64,000 nucleotides of DNA from Corallococcus coralloides DSM 2259 (GCF_000255295.1 NC_017030.1:5394001-5458000); one strand, 5' to 3'. Numbered from the stretch's first letter, positions 1-9,134 are shown. Translations and numbers: made by a program. The notes: generated by a model from the sequence alone, not told the origin.

Positions 1-64
1 TCCGCGCCAAAGCCCTCCCCCGAGGTCCCCGCACGCCGCCGGGGAACGCTGCCTTCCTGAAAGC

Positions 65-475
65 TCATGCGCGGCCCGTCCTTCCCAGCCACGCGGCCAC
101 CTGGCGCTTCAGCGTCGCGCGCCAGCGGCCCAGCCGCCTCGGTCCCACGTCCCAACGGTCCATCTCCAGCAGCGCGCCGCCCCGGCGCACACGCCGCGCG
201 CGCCCCAGGATACGGACGAGAGGCAGCGGCGGATCTTCCATGCCGCCATTGTCCCCGCGAAGCGCACAGACGCTGCCGTCACACCACCGCACCCGGTGCA
301 ACACCAGCGAGGACTCGAAGCGCGCCAGCACCACCTCGCCCGGGCGCGGCGCCTCCACCAGCGGCTCCACCTCCGCCACGTCACCCGCACGCAACGACGG
401 CCACATGCTGTCCCCGGCGACAGGGATCCAACGAGGGCCATCGATCACGGAAACGGGCTGGGGAGCGCTCGGCAT
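65..475 (-). CDS. S24/S26 signal-peptidase-like protein, soluble
   Basis: A 136-residue protein. GDSMWPSL near residue 21 matches the nucleophile box (SMxP) of S26 signal peptidases and S24 repressor-type proteases. The following strand, VLHRVRW, carries a His where SipW/ER-type enzymes have their general base, and GDN corresponds to the third conserved box. No Lys is placed as in a classical Ser-Lys dyad, and I see no membrane anchor, so classical preprotein processing is unlikely. A cytoplasmic or peripheral self-processing protease of the S24/S26 fold is the safest reading. The ATG has no Shine-Dalgarno; a TAGAAT hexamer ends 10 nt upstream, so the message may be leaderless. It follows hisS on the same strand after a 173-nt gap. 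Confidence 0.7.
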   Translation of the reverse strand: MPSAPQPVSVIDGPRWIPVAGDSMWPSLRAGDVAEVEPLVEAPRPGEVVLARFESSLVLHRVRWCDGSVCALRGDNGGMEDPPLPLVRILGRARRVRRGGALLEMDRWDVGPRRLGRWRATLKRQVAAWLGRTGRA

Positions 476-607
476 CGCGGAGGGAATTCTACTTCACCCT
501 CTCAATGTCCGCGAATCTCTGAAGGCTCAATCCCCCAGCGATTCCCAGGACTTACGATGCTTAACACCTTTACTCCCGGGTTTTCTGGGAAGACAGGCCG
601 CCCCCCT

Positions 608-639
608 CCCCTCCGGCCGGGCGCGTCATGCCGGAGGGG
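608..639 (-). terminator. GC-rich hairpin downstream of hisS
   Basis: A perfect 10-bp inverted repeat (608-617 with 630-639) and a 12-nt loop lie 9 nt beyond the hisS stop. There is no U tract on the minus strand, so it is a hairpin-only candidate terminator of the hisS transcript. Confidence 0.5.
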
Positions 640-648
640 GAAGTGGGA

Positions 649-1941
649 TCAGCACGCGGGGGCCGGGGCCGGAGCTTCCGGCTGCGCCCGCACGGTGGCG
701 GCGACGCTGTCGAGCGCCACGGGAACGGGCTCACCGCCCGCCATGGGCTTGAGCTTCGCCTGGCCCGTGGTGCGCTCCTGCTCGCCCAGCACCAGCGTGA
801 AGCGGGCGCCGGACTTGTCCGCGCGCTTCATCTGGCTCTTGAGGCTGCCGCCGCGCGTGTCGAAGTCCACCTTGAGGCCTTCGCGGCGCAGACGGCTGGC
901 GAGCTTCAGCCCCTCGTCCTGCGAGCCCTCGTCCGCCACGGCGATGAACAGGTCCGGCCGCTGGGCGAACGTCTTGCCGCTCTCCTTCAAGAGCAGCACC
1001 AGCCGGTCCAGGCCCATGGCGAAGCCCACCGCGGGCACGTCCGGCCCGCCCAGGCCCTTCATCATCTTGTCGTAGCGCCCGCCGCCGCCCACGGTGCTGG
1101 CGGTGCCCAGCGCGGGGTGCGAGGCGATGAACTCGAAGACGGTGCGCGTGTAGTAGTCCAGGCCGCGCACCAGCCGGTGGTTCACGACGTAGCGGATGCC
1201 CAGCACGCCCAGCTTGCGCTGCAGGTCCGTGAAGTGCGCGCGGCACGGCTCACAGAGGAACTCCAGCACGTTGGGCCCGGCCGCGGCCACCGCCTGGCAC
1301 TTCTCGTTCTTGCAGTCGAGGACGCGCAGCGGGTTGCGCTCCAGCCGCTGCTGGCAGTCCGCGCACAGCTCTTCTTTGTGCGCGTTGAGGTACTCCACCA
1401 GCTTGGCGTGGTACGCGGGCCGGCAGTTGTCGTCGCCCAGCGAGTTGATGTTCAGGGTGACGTCCGTGAGGCCCAGGGCCTCCAGGAACTGCACCACCAC
1501 GTCCATCAACTCCGCGTCCTGCGCGGGCTCCTTGGCGCCGTAGGCCTCCGCGCCAATCTGGGAGAACTGACGGTAGCGGCCCGTCTTCATCCGCTCGTAG
1601 CGGAACATGGGCCCCATGTAGAACCAGCGCGACACCGGCTCCTGGTTGTTCACCGAGTGCTCGATGTACGCGCGCGCCGCGGGCGCGGTGCCCTCCGGAC
1701 GCAGGGACAGGCTGCGGCCGCCCTTGTCCTCGAAGGTGTACATCTCCTTGCCGACGATGTCCGTCTCCTCGCCCACGCTGCGCACGAAGAGGGCCGTGTC
1801 CTCCACCATCGGCGTGCGCACCTCGCCGTAGCCGAAGCGGCCGAACAGCGTGCGCGCGGTCGACTCCACGAACTGCCAGATTTCAATCTCGCCCGGCAGA
1901 AGGTCGTTCATCCCCTTCACGCCGTTGATCTTCTGGCTCAC
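649..1941 (-). CDS. hisS: Histidyl-tRNA synthetase
   Basis: Charges tRNA-His with histidine; cytoplasmic class II synthetase. The 430 residues match the family length. Visible landmarks are an N-terminal GVKGMNDLLPGE, motif 2 with FRYERMKTGRYRQFSQIG, the loop PEGTAPAARAYIE, the histidine-binding motif GLDYYTRTVFEF, and motif 3 with GFAMGLDRL. The anticodon-binding domain follows, and the last 15 residues are an Ala/Pro tail. A zinc-ribbon-like C..C...C..C insertion lies around residues 192-240. The start is a GTG overlapping the psd stop by 4 bp (GTGA), which suggests translational coupling with psd, an unusual partner. A hairpin follows the stop. Confidence 0.97.
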   Translation of the reverse strand: MSQKINGVKGMNDLLPGEIEIWQFVESTARTLFGRFGYGEVRTPMVEDTALFVRSVGEETDIVGKEMYTFEDKGGRSLSLRPEGTAPAARAYIEHSVNNQEPVSRWFYMGPMFRYERMKTGRYRQFSQIGAEAYGAKEPAQDAELMDVVVQFLEALGLTDVTLNINSLGDDNCRPAYHAKLVEYLNAHKEELCADCQQRLERNPLRVLDCKNEKCQAVAAAGPNVLEFLCEPCRAHFTDLQRKLGVLGIRYVVNHRLVRGLDYYTRTVFEFIASHPALGTASTVGGGGRYDKMMKGLGGPDVPAVGFAMGLDRLVLLLKESGKTFAQRPDLFIAVADEGSQDEGLKLASRLRREGLKVDFDTRGGSLKSQMKRADKSGARFTLVLGEQERTTGQAKLKPMAGGEPVPVALDSVAATVRAQPEAPAPAPAC

Positions 1942-2780
1942 GTGATGACTCCGATACGCGTGCCCATGCGCACCACCGCTTCCGGCTGCATGCTGTCATC
2001 CCAGCGCACGCGGCCGGGCTCGAAGCACAGGATGACGGTGGAGCCCATCTCGAAGCGGCCCAGCTCGCCGCCCTTCTCCACCGGGATGCCCGCGCTGTAG
2101 CTGTGCACCTTGCCGGGCTGGCCCACGTGCGTGGTGATGTCCTCGTAGGACGCCTTGATGCGCGACACGCAGGTGGCGCCCACCTTCACCACCGCCACCT
2201 TGCCGGCCACGGTGTCCAGGTAGGTGACGAGCCGCTCGTTCACGCAGAACAGCGACTGCTTGTTCTTCACCGACGCGGGGTTCACCGGCCAGAACTCACC
2301 CGGGATGTACGCGTACCCGGTGATGGTGCCGCCCAGCGGCGAGTGGATGCGGTGGTAGTCGCGCGGGGACAGGTACACCGTCGTCCAGGCGCCGCCGTGG
2401 AAGGGCTTCGCCGCCTGCGAGTCCCCCAGGAGCTCGTCCACCGTGTACTCGATGCCCTTGGCCTGCAGGCAGCGGCCGTTGTCCGAGTAGCCCACCTGGG
2501 ACACCCGGCCATCCACCGGGGACACGACGACCTTCTCACCGGCGTCCACCGGGCGCAGGCCCGGCTTCAGGCCGCGGGTGAAGAACTGGGCGAAGGTCGG
2601 GTACTTCTCGAAGGAGTGCTCCGCCTCCTCCATGTCCACGTTGTACGCCTTGGCGAAGGTGCGCATGGCCCAGTGGTGCACCGGCGCGGGCGCGGGCAGG
2701 CGCGTGGCCAGCCCCACCGCGGAGGACACCGCCGACTTGGGGAGCACGCGCATCAACTTCATGAAGGTCTGTTCGTTCAT
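1938..2780 (-). CDS. psd: Phosphatidylserine decarboxylase proenzyme
   Basis: Makes phosphatidylethanolamine from phosphatidylserine at the inner membrane. The 280-residue proenzyme should self-cleave at the Gly-Ser of FEMGSTVILCFEPG near its C-terminus, leaving a pyruvoyl group on the alpha chain. This site is MGST where the usual form is LGST; the Gly-Ser-Thr core is intact. Other family marks are FARGLKPGLRP-like text early on, SPVDGRVSQVG, and the metal/His region YLSPRDYHRIHSP. The start is ATG, without a strong Shine-Dalgarno. It heads a two-gene unit with hisS and lies 31 nt after a lipoprotein gene on the same strand. Confidence 0.95.
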   Translation of the reverse strand: MNEQTFMKLMRVLPKSAVSSAVGLATRLPAPAPVHHWAMRTFAKAYNVDMEEAEHSFEKYPTFAQFFTRGLKPGLRPVDAGEKVVVSPVDGRVSQVGYSDNGRCLQAKGIEYTVDELLGDSQAAKPFHGGAWTTVYLSPRDYHRIHSPLGGTITGYAYIPGEFWPVNPASVKNKQSLFCVNERLVTYLDTVAGKVAVVKVGATCVSRIKASYEDITTHVGQPGKVHSYSAGIPVEKGGELGRFEMGSTVILCFEPGRVRWDDSMQPEAVVRMGTRIGVIT

Positions 2781-2811
2781 CGAAGGTCGTCAGCTCTTGA
2801 AAGAGAGGGGT

Positions 2812-3522
2812 TCAACGCCCGCCATCGTTCGCGGGCACCGTGCCGCCGTCCTCATAACGGCGCACGGTCCGCATGGCGCTCTTGGGTAACAGCGCCAACA
2901 CACGGCCGTCTTCAATCACCAGCACGGAGTCCCGGTGCGTGGGGTACCCCAGCTGGCAGGACGCCCGGTCGCTCAGCTGCCAGGTGTCCCGCATCCCCCG
3001 CTCCTCCACGGTGACGGGCGTGCCCCGGGTGAAGCAGCCCTCGAAGCCCGCCACCAGCTGGGAGGCCGGGGTGCCCATCTGGGGCCCGGCAATCACCCCG
3101 GCGTCCTCCGGCCCGGCGTCCGCGGGCTCCTCCGCCACGGGCGCGGGCGTGCTTGGGATGTCCGTTGAAGAAGGGTCCAGGGTGGGCAGCTTGCCGGCAT
3201 TGGCCACCGCGCGGCGCTGCTCCTCGAGGGCCGCCTGCATGCGCGTGCGGCCCGCCTGGATGCGCTGGAGCAGGTCCTGGGACGCGGCGGAGTCCACGCT
3301 GTCCGCGGGCACGCGCTGCAGCTGCGCTTCAATCTCCCCGATGGAGGGGTCCAGGTACGCGTCGTCCAGCTTCTGGGCGTAGAGCGCCGTCCACCGGCGG
3401 CTGGCCTGCTCGAACTCGGGCGAGGGCGGCGCGGGTGAACGGCTGCACCCGGCGACGAACAGGAAGGCTGCGAGGCCAAGGCCCATGATGGGCCGCTTCG
3501 AACGGAAGACCTGGGGGCGCAC
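2812..3522 (-). CDS. Predicted lipoprotein of unknown function
   Basis: A 236-residue protein with a basic N-terminus, a hydrophobic stretch and the lipobox FVAGC (Cys at about residue 26). The first half of the mature part is helical and charged, with PADSVDSAASQDLLQRIQ and an Arg/Gln-rich stretch, so a short coiled coil is likely. A Pro/Asp-rich linker leads to a C-terminal domain with DTWQLSDRASCQLGYP. I do not recognise a family. The GTG start is preferred over the ATG 12 codons inside because the longer form supplies the positive n-region a signal peptide needs. It sits directly before psd on the same strand. Confidence 0.75.
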   Translation of the reverse strand: MRPQVFRSKRPIMGLGLAAFLFVAGCSRSPAPPSPEFEQASRRWTALYAQKLDDAYLDPSIGEIEAQLQRVPADSVDSAASQDLLQRIQAGRTRMQAALEEQRRAVANAGKLPTLDPSSTDIPSTPAPVAEEPADAGPEDAGVIAGPQMGTPASQLVAGFEGCFTRGTPVTVEERGMRDTWQLSDRASCQLGYPTHRDSVLVIEDGRVLALLPKSAMRTVRRYEDGGTVPANDGGR

Positions 3523-3588
3523 AGCCCCGGTTTATGCCACCTTCCGTCCGGCCGCGCCCCTTTTCCGCACGGGGTGCGGCAGGCGCAC

Positions 3589-4320
3589 CTACACGCCCAG
3601 GAACAGCCGCTTGCCGAAGTTGAGCGCCAGGTCCGCGTCGAAGATCTTCTGCGCGGAGGTCTCGATGTCGTACTCCACGCGCAGGTACTCCACCGTGCGC
3701 GCGTCCGTGTCGCAGATGACGAAGCAGGCCCGGTTGTCGTAGTCGCGCGGCTGGCCCACGCTCCCCACGGACACGATGTACTTGTAGCCCTTGCGCAGCA
3801 CGAACTTCTGCGCCACCACGTCGTTCACCTCGCCGTTGCCAATGGCGAACGCGCGGCACAGGTGGCTGTGGCCAATGAACGTCACTTCCGGCAGCTCCGC
3901 CACGTACGGCGTCAGCTCCCGCGCCTGCTCCAGCGCGAAGATGTACTCGTACGCCTTCGGGTCGATGGGCGACCCGTGGCAGAAGCCCACCTCGCCGATG
4001 CGGTACGTGTACGGGAGGCTTCTCAGCCAGGCCAGGTTCTCGTCGGAGATGACGTTGGCGCTCCAGTCGAGCGCGTGCCGGGCGGCGTCGTAGTAGTACG
4101 AGTAGTCCATCCGCCCCGCCACCGCGGCGTCGTGGTTGCCCAGCAGCGTGATCTCCGCCACCGAGCGCACCAGCTCACAGCACGGGTTGGGGGACGCCCC
4201 ATAACCGACGATGTCCCCCAGCGACACGAAGCGGTCCACCTTCTGGTGCTCCGCCACCCTCAGCACCTCCGTGAGGGCCTCGATGTTGGAGTGGATGTCG
4301 GAGATGACGGCGATGCGCAT
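3589..4320 (-). CDS. YfcE/MJ0936-type metallophosphoesterase
   Basis: A 243-residue cytoplasmic calcineurin-like phosphoesterase. All metal motifs are visible: DIHSNIEAL (D-x-H) at the N-terminus, GDIVGYG, GNHDAAV, CHGSP and GHSHLC. YDTDART-like text near the C-terminus fits the small bacterial phosphodiesterase branch. The substrate cannot be told from sequence; a phosphodiester or nucleotide is likely. It follows a PilZ-domain gene on the same strand with a 7-nt gap, so the pair is probably co-transcribed. Confidence 0.88.
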   Translation of the reverse strand: MRIAVISDIHSNIEALTEVLRVAEHQKVDRFVSLGDIVGYGASPNPCCELVRSVAEITLLGNHDAAVAGRMDYSYYYDAARHALDWSANVISDENLAWLRSLPYTYRIGEVGFCHGSPIDPKAYEYIFALEQARELTPYVAELPEVTFIGHSHLCRAFAIGNGEVNDVVAQKFVLRKGYKYIVSVGSVGQPRDYDNRACFVICDTDARTVEYLRVEYDIETSAQKIFDADLALNFGKRLFLGV

Positions 4321-4327
4321 GGGAACC

Positions 4328-4666
4328 CTAGGGGTGGGTTTGCTGCTGGGAGATGATGCGCCGCAGACTCGTCAGCGCGTCCGCGTCCAACGCTTCGAAT
4401 CTCAGGCCCATGCCCGGAGGGCGGCCGGCGGGCTGCTCTTCCTGCCGCAACCAGACGACCGTGGCCTGCGCCTGCAACTGCGTGTCCGTCGCCTGCTGGG
4501 TGAGCCGAACTTGCGTCCGCGTCCCCGCCGCCAGCGGGGTGCTCGTCCTCACGAAGAGGCCGCCCTCGCTCAGGTTGGCGATGCGTGCATACAGGGTCAC
4601 GTTCTCACCCTCGCACCAGCAGCGCAGGAGGGTGCCGACCCGCGCGTGCTTTCGATTTTCGCTCAA
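4328..4666 (-). CDS. PilZ-domain protein (candidate c-di-GMP receptor)
   Basis: A single-domain PilZ protein of 112 residues. The two c-di-GMP contact motifs are recognisable: an Arg-rich N-terminus RKHAR (RxxxR) and NLSEGGLFV, corresponding to [D/N]xSxxG. PilZ proteins of this size act as c-di-GMP adaptors. The start is a TTG with GGAGG about 10 nt upstream; no in-frame ATG near the N-terminus keeps the RxxxR motif. It is the likely first gene of a unit with the metallophosphoesterase. A second PilZ protein lies at 59972-60310 and a c-di-GMP synthase at 22138-24300. Confidence 0.85.
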   Translation of the reverse strand: MSENRKHARVGTLLRCWCEGENVTLYARIANLSEGGLFVRTSTPLAAGTRTQVRLTQQATDTQLQAQATVVWLRQEEQPAGRPPGMGLRFEALDADALTSLRRIISQQQTHP

Positions 4667-4827
4667 CCGGGGGGACCTCCCGACGTGGAACCTTCCCGTC
4701 CACGTCGGCGCTGAAAAAGGACGTCCGCACCGGATTTATTCATCCACTGCGTCCGCCCGAGCCTAGGGAGGGTGGGTGCGGCCCGTCAAGTTCCACACCG
4801 GGCCATCCGTCCCCTTGCCGTGCTCCC

Positions 4828-5754
4828 CTACCCGCCCAGCGGGCCCAGGTCGTCGAAGTGGGTGAGCTTCTTGAACTCGGCGAAGCGGGCGTGGATCTCC
4901 GGGCGCTGCACCTCGCGCAGGCGCTCCAGGGAGAACTTCTCCACGGTGAAGGAGGCCATCACGCTGCCCATGACCATGGCCTTGCGCAGCACCTGCTGAT
5001 CCACCTTGCCGCCGGAGCTGGCCAGGGTGCCCATGAAGCCGCCGGCGAAGGTGTCACCCGCGCCGGTGGGATCGAAGACCTCCGACAGGGGGAAGGCCGG
5101 GCAGGCGAAGATGTGGTCGTGGTCGAAGAGGAGCGCGCCGTGCTCGCCGCGCTTGATGACCACGCGGGACGGGCCCATGGCCAGGATGGCGCGAGCGGCC
5201 TTCACCACGTTGTGCTCGCCGGACAGCTGGCGCGCCTCCGCGTCGTTGATGAAGAGCAGGTTCACGCGCTGGAGCGTCTTGAGCAGCGCGGGACGGCTGC
5301 CCTGGATCCAGAAGTTCATCGTGTCCGCGGCCACCAGCTTGGGCGCCTTCACCTGGTCCAGCACGCGCGACTGGAGCTCCGGGTGGATGTTGCCCAGGAA
5401 GACGTAGGGCGTCTCGCGGTAGGCGGCCGGCAGGTTGGGCGAGAAGGACTCGAAGACGTTGAGCTGGGTGTCCAGCGTCTGCGCCTCGTTGAGCTCCCAG
5501 CCGTACTTGCCCTTCCAACGGAACGTGCGGCCGGCCTCCCGGGTGAGCCCCTCCAGGTCGATTCCGCGCCCGCGCAGGAACTGCAGGTGCGACTCCGGGA
5601 AGTCCTCGCCAATCACCGCCACCAGCTGCACGGGGCCGAAGAAGGACGCGGTCGTGGAGAAGTAGGTGGCCGAACCACCCAGCACGTCCTCCTTCTTGCC
5701 GAAGGGCGTTTCCAGCGAGTCCAGCGCGATTGAACCGACGACGAGCAGAGACAT
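4828..5754 (-). CDS. PfkB-family carbohydrate/nucleoside kinase
   Basis: A 308-residue ribokinase-fold kinase. The N-terminal substrate motif appears as VLGGSATYFSTTASFFG, and the ATP/catalytic motif DPTGAGDTFAGGFMG is complete, with the catalytic Asp in GAGD. Family members phosphorylate sugars or nucleosides with ATP in the cytoplasm; the acceptor cannot be assigned here, though adenosine-kinase-like or ADP-sugar-pathway kinases are possible. Start ATG with AGGAAG about 9 nt upstream. It stands alone between mlaD and the PilZ gene with over 120 nt on each side. Confidence 0.9.
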   Translation of the reverse strand: MSLLVVGSIALDSLETPFGKKEDVLGGSATYFSTTASFFGPVQLVAVIGEDFPESHLQFLRGRGIDLEGLTREAGRTFRWKGKYGWELNEAQTLDTQLNVFESFSPNLPAAYRETPYVFLGNIHPELQSRVLDQVKAPKLVAADTMNFWIQGSRPALLKTLQRVNLLFINDAEARQLSGEHNVVKAARAILAMGPSRVVIKRGEHGALLFDHDHIFACPAFPLSEVFDPTGAGDTFAGGFMGTLASSGGKVDQQVLRKAMVMGSVMASFTVEKFSLERLREVQRPEIHARFAEFKKLTHFDDLGPLGG

Positions 5755-5802
5755 GGAGGCTTCTTCCTGGGGGTGACCCGGCGCGGGTACGGCATCGCGT
5801 CA

Positions 5803-5836
5803 GGGCACGGCGCATTCCAGGGGAAACCCCGTGCCC
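5803..5836. terminator. Inverted repeat between pfkB-like gene and mlaD
   Basis: GGGCACGG (5803-5810) pairs with CCGTGCCC (5829-5836). A nested GGGG-AAA-CCCC offers an alternative fold. It lies about 46 nt past the mlaD stop, so it may end the mla transcript. There is no U tract. Confidence 0.35.
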
Positions 5837-5881
5837 GTGCCGGGTACGACACCTTCCCGGCAACGTCAAGGGGACAACGGT

Positions 5882-7411
5882 CTAGAAGGCTGGAACGCCG
5901 ATGGTGGTGATGAGGGCCTTCAGGTCGTCGTCGGTGAAGAAGAAGCCCGCGCCGAAGAAGAAGTCGCGGCCGGCGATGAGGCGCCGGGTGGCCGCGTCGC
6001 GCTGCCGGGCGTTGAGGATGTCGTCCATGCCCGCCATGACGTACAGGTGGTCGAACGCCTGGGCCTTCAGCATGGCACGCAGGCGCGGGTAGCGCAGCTC
6101 GTCCGCCGTGAAGTTGAACGCGTCCATCTTCAGGGTCAGCACGTCGTCGAAGAGGTGCAGGTCCGCGCCCACGCCGCCCGTGGACTCAATGAGGCCCACG
6201 CGCAGGGTGGTGAAATAGTAGCGCTTGGCGAACTGGAGGCTGACCTTGAAGGACTCCTTGGTCACCTTCTGCGTCTGGATGACCGGGTCCCCTTCCGACG
6301 GCGGGTTCGTCTGCACCACCTGCGTGCTGACGGAGCCGCGCGGGTCGTCGATGATCTCCAGCAGGTAGTACTTGTCCGGCTTGGGGATGAGCTTCAGCGT
6401 CAGGCCGTTCTTCGACGCGCCCTGGGACACCAGGTAGCTGCTGAACAGGCCCACCTCCGTCTGCAGGGTGCTGAGGCGGGTGGCGAACTCGCTCACGTCG
6501 GTGACGGCCTCGCTGAGGCGCTGGCCCAGCTGCTCGTCGGTGAGCAGCGCGCCCGCGGCGCCCTCGCCGTCCTTCACCTTGCGGGTGATGTCCTCCAGGT
6601 TGGCCAGGGTGTTGTCCAGCCGGCCCAGCGTCTGCTTGAGGCTGGAGACGCTCTCCTTGAACTCCCCTTCCCCGCTGCCCACGATGTTCTTGACGGTGCC
6701 CAGCACCTCGCGGACGTCCTGGGTGATGCGCTCCACGTTGGTGACGATGCGCGTCACCTCCGCGCCGTTGCCCTGGGTGATGGCGCGCACGTCGGAGGAC
6801 ACGCCCTCCACGTTCGCCATGATGGTGTCCAGGCGGTCCGTGTTGCGGCGCACCGTCGCGTCCACCGAGTCCGACAGCCGGACCAGGTTCTCCACGATGC
6901 GCTCCAGGCTGCCCGCGCCCTTCTCACCGCCCAGCACCTCGCGCAGCGCGCCCGTCACCTGCTGGATGTCGGAGGTGATCTGCGACAGGGACTCGAAGAC
7001 GGCCTCCACGCCCTGGGTGTCGATGACGCGGCGGATCTGCCCGCCGTTCTCCAGCTCCGGCGCCTGCTCCGTGCCGGGGTTCAGGTCCAGCAGGTAGTCG
7101 CCCAGGAGCGACTCCGAGCGCTTGGTGACCGCGGCGTCCTGGCGCAGGTCCACGCCCTTGCGGATCTTCAGCCAGATCTTCGCGCGGGTGCCTTCCAGGC
7201 TGATGTCGCTGATCTCTCCCACGGGGATACCGGCGATCTGCACGCGGCCGCGGACCGCCAGGCCGGACGCATCCCGGAAATAGGCCCACACCTGGGTGGA
7301 GTCACTGTCGCTGAGTCCGCCCTTCTTGGCGAACAGCACGAACGTGATGAGGAATCCTCCGGCGGCGAGGACCAGCAGGCCAACACGGAAGGGCGTGACG
7401 AGCTTCTTCAC
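5882..7411 (-). CDS. mlaD: MCE/MlaD-family lipid-binding protein
   Basis: Periplasmic, membrane-anchored lipid-binding subunit of an Mla-type ABC transporter. Residues 5-27 form a transmembrane anchor. The MCE domain follows (about residues 38-120), with VQIAGIPVGEISDISLEG and GDYLLDLNPG, the usual strand and hydrophobic-loop signatures. Residues about 125-320 are helical and Gln/Glu/Val-rich, as in long MCE proteins that form a helical stalk. The last 150 residues are beta-rich. At 509 residues it is much longer than E. coli MlaD (about 180) and resembles the extended MCE proteins that bridge the periplasm. The start is GTG. It is the third gene of mlaE-mlaF-mlaD, 119 nt after mlaF. Confidence 0.9.
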   Translation of the reverse strand: MKKLVTPFRVGLLVLAAGGFLITFVLFAKKGGLSDSDSTQVWAYFRDASGLAVRGRVQIAGIPVGEISDISLEGTRAKIWLKIRKGVDLRQDAAVTKRSESLLGDYLLDLNPGTEQAPELENGGQIRRVIDTQGVEAVFESLSQITSDIQQVTGALREVLGGEKGAGSLERIVENLVRLSDSVDATVRRNTDRLDTIMANVEGVSSDVRAITQGNGAEVTRIVTNVERITQDVREVLGTVKNIVGSGEGEFKESVSSLKQTLGRLDNTLANLEDITRKVKDGEGAAGALLTDEQLGQRLSEAVTDVSEFATRLSTLQTEVGLFSSYLVSQGASKNGLTLKLIPKPDKYYLLEIIDDPRGSVSTQVVQTNPPSEGDPVIQTQKVTKESFKVSLQFAKRYYFTTLRVGLIESTGGVGADLHLFDDVLTLKMDAFNFTADELRYPRLRAMLKAQAFDHLYVMAGMDDILNARQRDAATRRLIAGRDFFFGAGFFFTDDDLKALITTIGVPAF

Positions 7412-7530
7412 CTGATGTGACTCCGAGCGCTACCACCGGCCGCGCGCGACTCTAACGATTTGCATGCCGGGTGCCAGCTTTTCATGAAGGGCTGGAATCC
7501 TTGGGGGACCGGTTTCCCTACCCGGATCTC

Positions 7531-8319
7531 TTAGTTCTTGCCGAACCACGTCTGGAGGAAGACCTGGACGGCCGGGTGCTGGGACTCCCGCAGCTTCTCC
7601 GGCGGGCCGTGCTCCACGATGACGCCCTTGGACAGGAAGGCGATCTGATTGGCCACGTTGAAGGCGGACGCGATGTCGTGGCTGATGACCACGCTGGTGA
7701 CGCCCAATTCCTTCTGCGCGGTGAGGATCATGTCGTCCACGGAGTCCGTGGTGATGGGATCCAGGCCGGTGGTGGGCTCGTCGTAGAGGACGACCTTGGG
7801 ATCCAGCACCACGGCGCGCGCCAGGCCCACGCGCTTGCGCATGCCTCCGGACAGGTCCGCGGGGAAGCGGCCCTCCACCTCGCGCTTGAGGCCCATGAGG
7901 TCCAGGCGCTTCCTCACCTGGACGCGGATCTCGTCCTCGGACAGCCTGGTGTGCTGGCGCAGCGGGAAGGCGACGTTCTCGAACACCGTCATGGAGTCGA
8001 AGAGCGCGGCGGCTTGGAACACCATGCCGAAGCTGCGGCGCACCTGCTGCAGCCCCTCCACGCTCATGGGGACGATGTCCTGCCCGTCGATGATGACCTT
8101 GCCGCTGTCCGGCTTGAGCAGGCCGATCATGTGCTTCATCAGCACCGTCTTGCCGGAGCCGGAGCCGCCCAGGATGACGCAGGTGCTGCCCGCGGGCACG
8201 GTGAGGTTGATGCCGGTGAGGACCTTGTTCCCCGCGAACGTCTTGTGCAGGTCGACAATGTCGATCATGGCCCGCTCGGAGCCAGTGGGCCCGGGCGGTG
8301 TCGGAGTCGGAGCGTCCAT
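7531..8319 (-). CDS. mlaF: Mla-type ABC transporter ATP-binding protein
   Basis: Cytoplasmic ATPase of the lipid transport complex. Visible motifs are Walker A GGSGSGKTVL, the Q loop with MVFQAAALFDSMTVFENV, signature LSGGMRKRVGLAR, Walker B VVLYDEPTTGLDP and the H-loop VVISHD. The AALFDSMTVFENV text is typical of the MlaF/Ttg2A branch. The start chosen overlaps the mlaE stop by one base (TGATG), giving 262 residues with a Pro-rich 17-residue leader; an internal ATG at 8268 would give 245. It pairs with MlaE and MlaD encoded on either side. Confidence 0.93.
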   Translation of the reverse strand: MDAPTPTPPGPTGSERAMIDIVDLHKTFAGNKVLTGINLTVPAGSTCVILGGSGSGKTVLMKHMIGLLKPDSGKVIIDGQDIVPMSVEGLQQVRRSFGMVFQAAALFDSMTVFENVAFPLRQHTRLSEDEIRVQVRKRLDLMGLKREVEGRFPADLSGGMRKRVGLARAVVLDPKVVLYDEPTTGLDPITTDSVDDMILTAQKELGVTSVVISHDIASAFNVANQIAFLSKGVIVEHGPPEKLRESQHPAVQVFLQTWFGKN

Positions 8320-9134
8320 CAGTGCATCAACATGCCGACGATGAAGTCGAGGATGAAGATGGACAGCGCGCTCGCCACCATGGCCTCCGTGGTGGCCTGG
8401 CCCACGCCCTTGGCGCCGCCGGACGCGTTGTAGCCCTTGTAGCAACAGATGAGGGCCACGGAGAGGCCGAAGATGGCGCCCTTGAGCAGGCCCTCGTAGA
8501 CGTCCGCTGGCGCCATCCACTGCTGGGTGCGTGACAGGAACGTGCCGGGGGAGATGCCCAGGCCGAAGACGGCGACCACGTAGGCGCCCGTCATGCCCGT
8601 GGTGTTGAAGAGCATGGTGAGCGCTGGGACCATGAACAGGCCCGCGAGCACCCGGGGCACCAGCAGGTACTGCACCGGGTTGACGGCCATGGTCTCCAGC
8701 GCGTCCACCTGCTCGGTGACGCGCATGGTGCCCAGCTCCGTGCACATGGCGGAGCCGGCGCGCATGGTGACCATCAGCGCGGCGAACACGGAGGCCAGCT
8801 CACGTGTGAGCGTCAGGGCCACGGTGGGGCCCACGAGGCTCTCTGCGTCGAACAGCGCGAAGGCCGTGGACGTCTGGAGGGCGAACACCATGCCGGTGAA
8901 GGTGCCGGTGAGCCCCACGATGAAGATGGAGCCCACGCCCACGAAGTCCAGCTGGGTGAAGAGGTTGTGCAGCCGGAACGGCCGGCGCACGCTCCACCGG
9001 AAGACGTCCATGCCCAGGGCCACCACGCCGCCAATGCTGCTGACGACGTCGATGATGCCCTTGCCGAGGCCCTCCACCGACTGGGTGAAGGCGCCGGTGA
9101 ACCGGTTGGGTTTGCTGGGGGTCTCGGTGGTCAT
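8319..9134 (-). CDS. mlaE: MlaE-family lipid ABC transporter permease
   Basis: Inner-membrane permease of 271 residues with the expected hydrophobic segments. The family stretch VGLTGTFTGMVFALQTSTAF and the conserved core LTRELASVFAALMVTMRAGSAM, with ELGTMRVTEQVDALETMAVNP, are the hallmark coupling region of MlaE/YrbE proteins. It is the first gene of mlaEFD. A 234-nt gap to the divergent gene at 9369 must hold the promoter. The family moves phospholipids between inner and outer membrane; direction and cargo are not readable from sequence. Confidence 0.93.
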   Translation of the reverse strand: MTTETPSKPNRFTGAFTQSVEGLGKGIIDVVSSIGGVVALGMDVFRWSVRRPFRLHNLFTQLDFVGVGSIFIVGLTGTFTGMVFALQTSTAFALFDAESLVGPTVALTLTRELASVFAALMVTMRAGSAMCTELGTMRVTEQVDALETMAVNPVQYLLVPRVLAGLFMVPALTMLFNTTGMTGAYVVAVFGLGISPGTFLSRTQQWMAPADVYEGLLKGAIFGLSVALICCYKGYNASGGAKGVGQATTEAMVASALSIFILDFIVGMLMH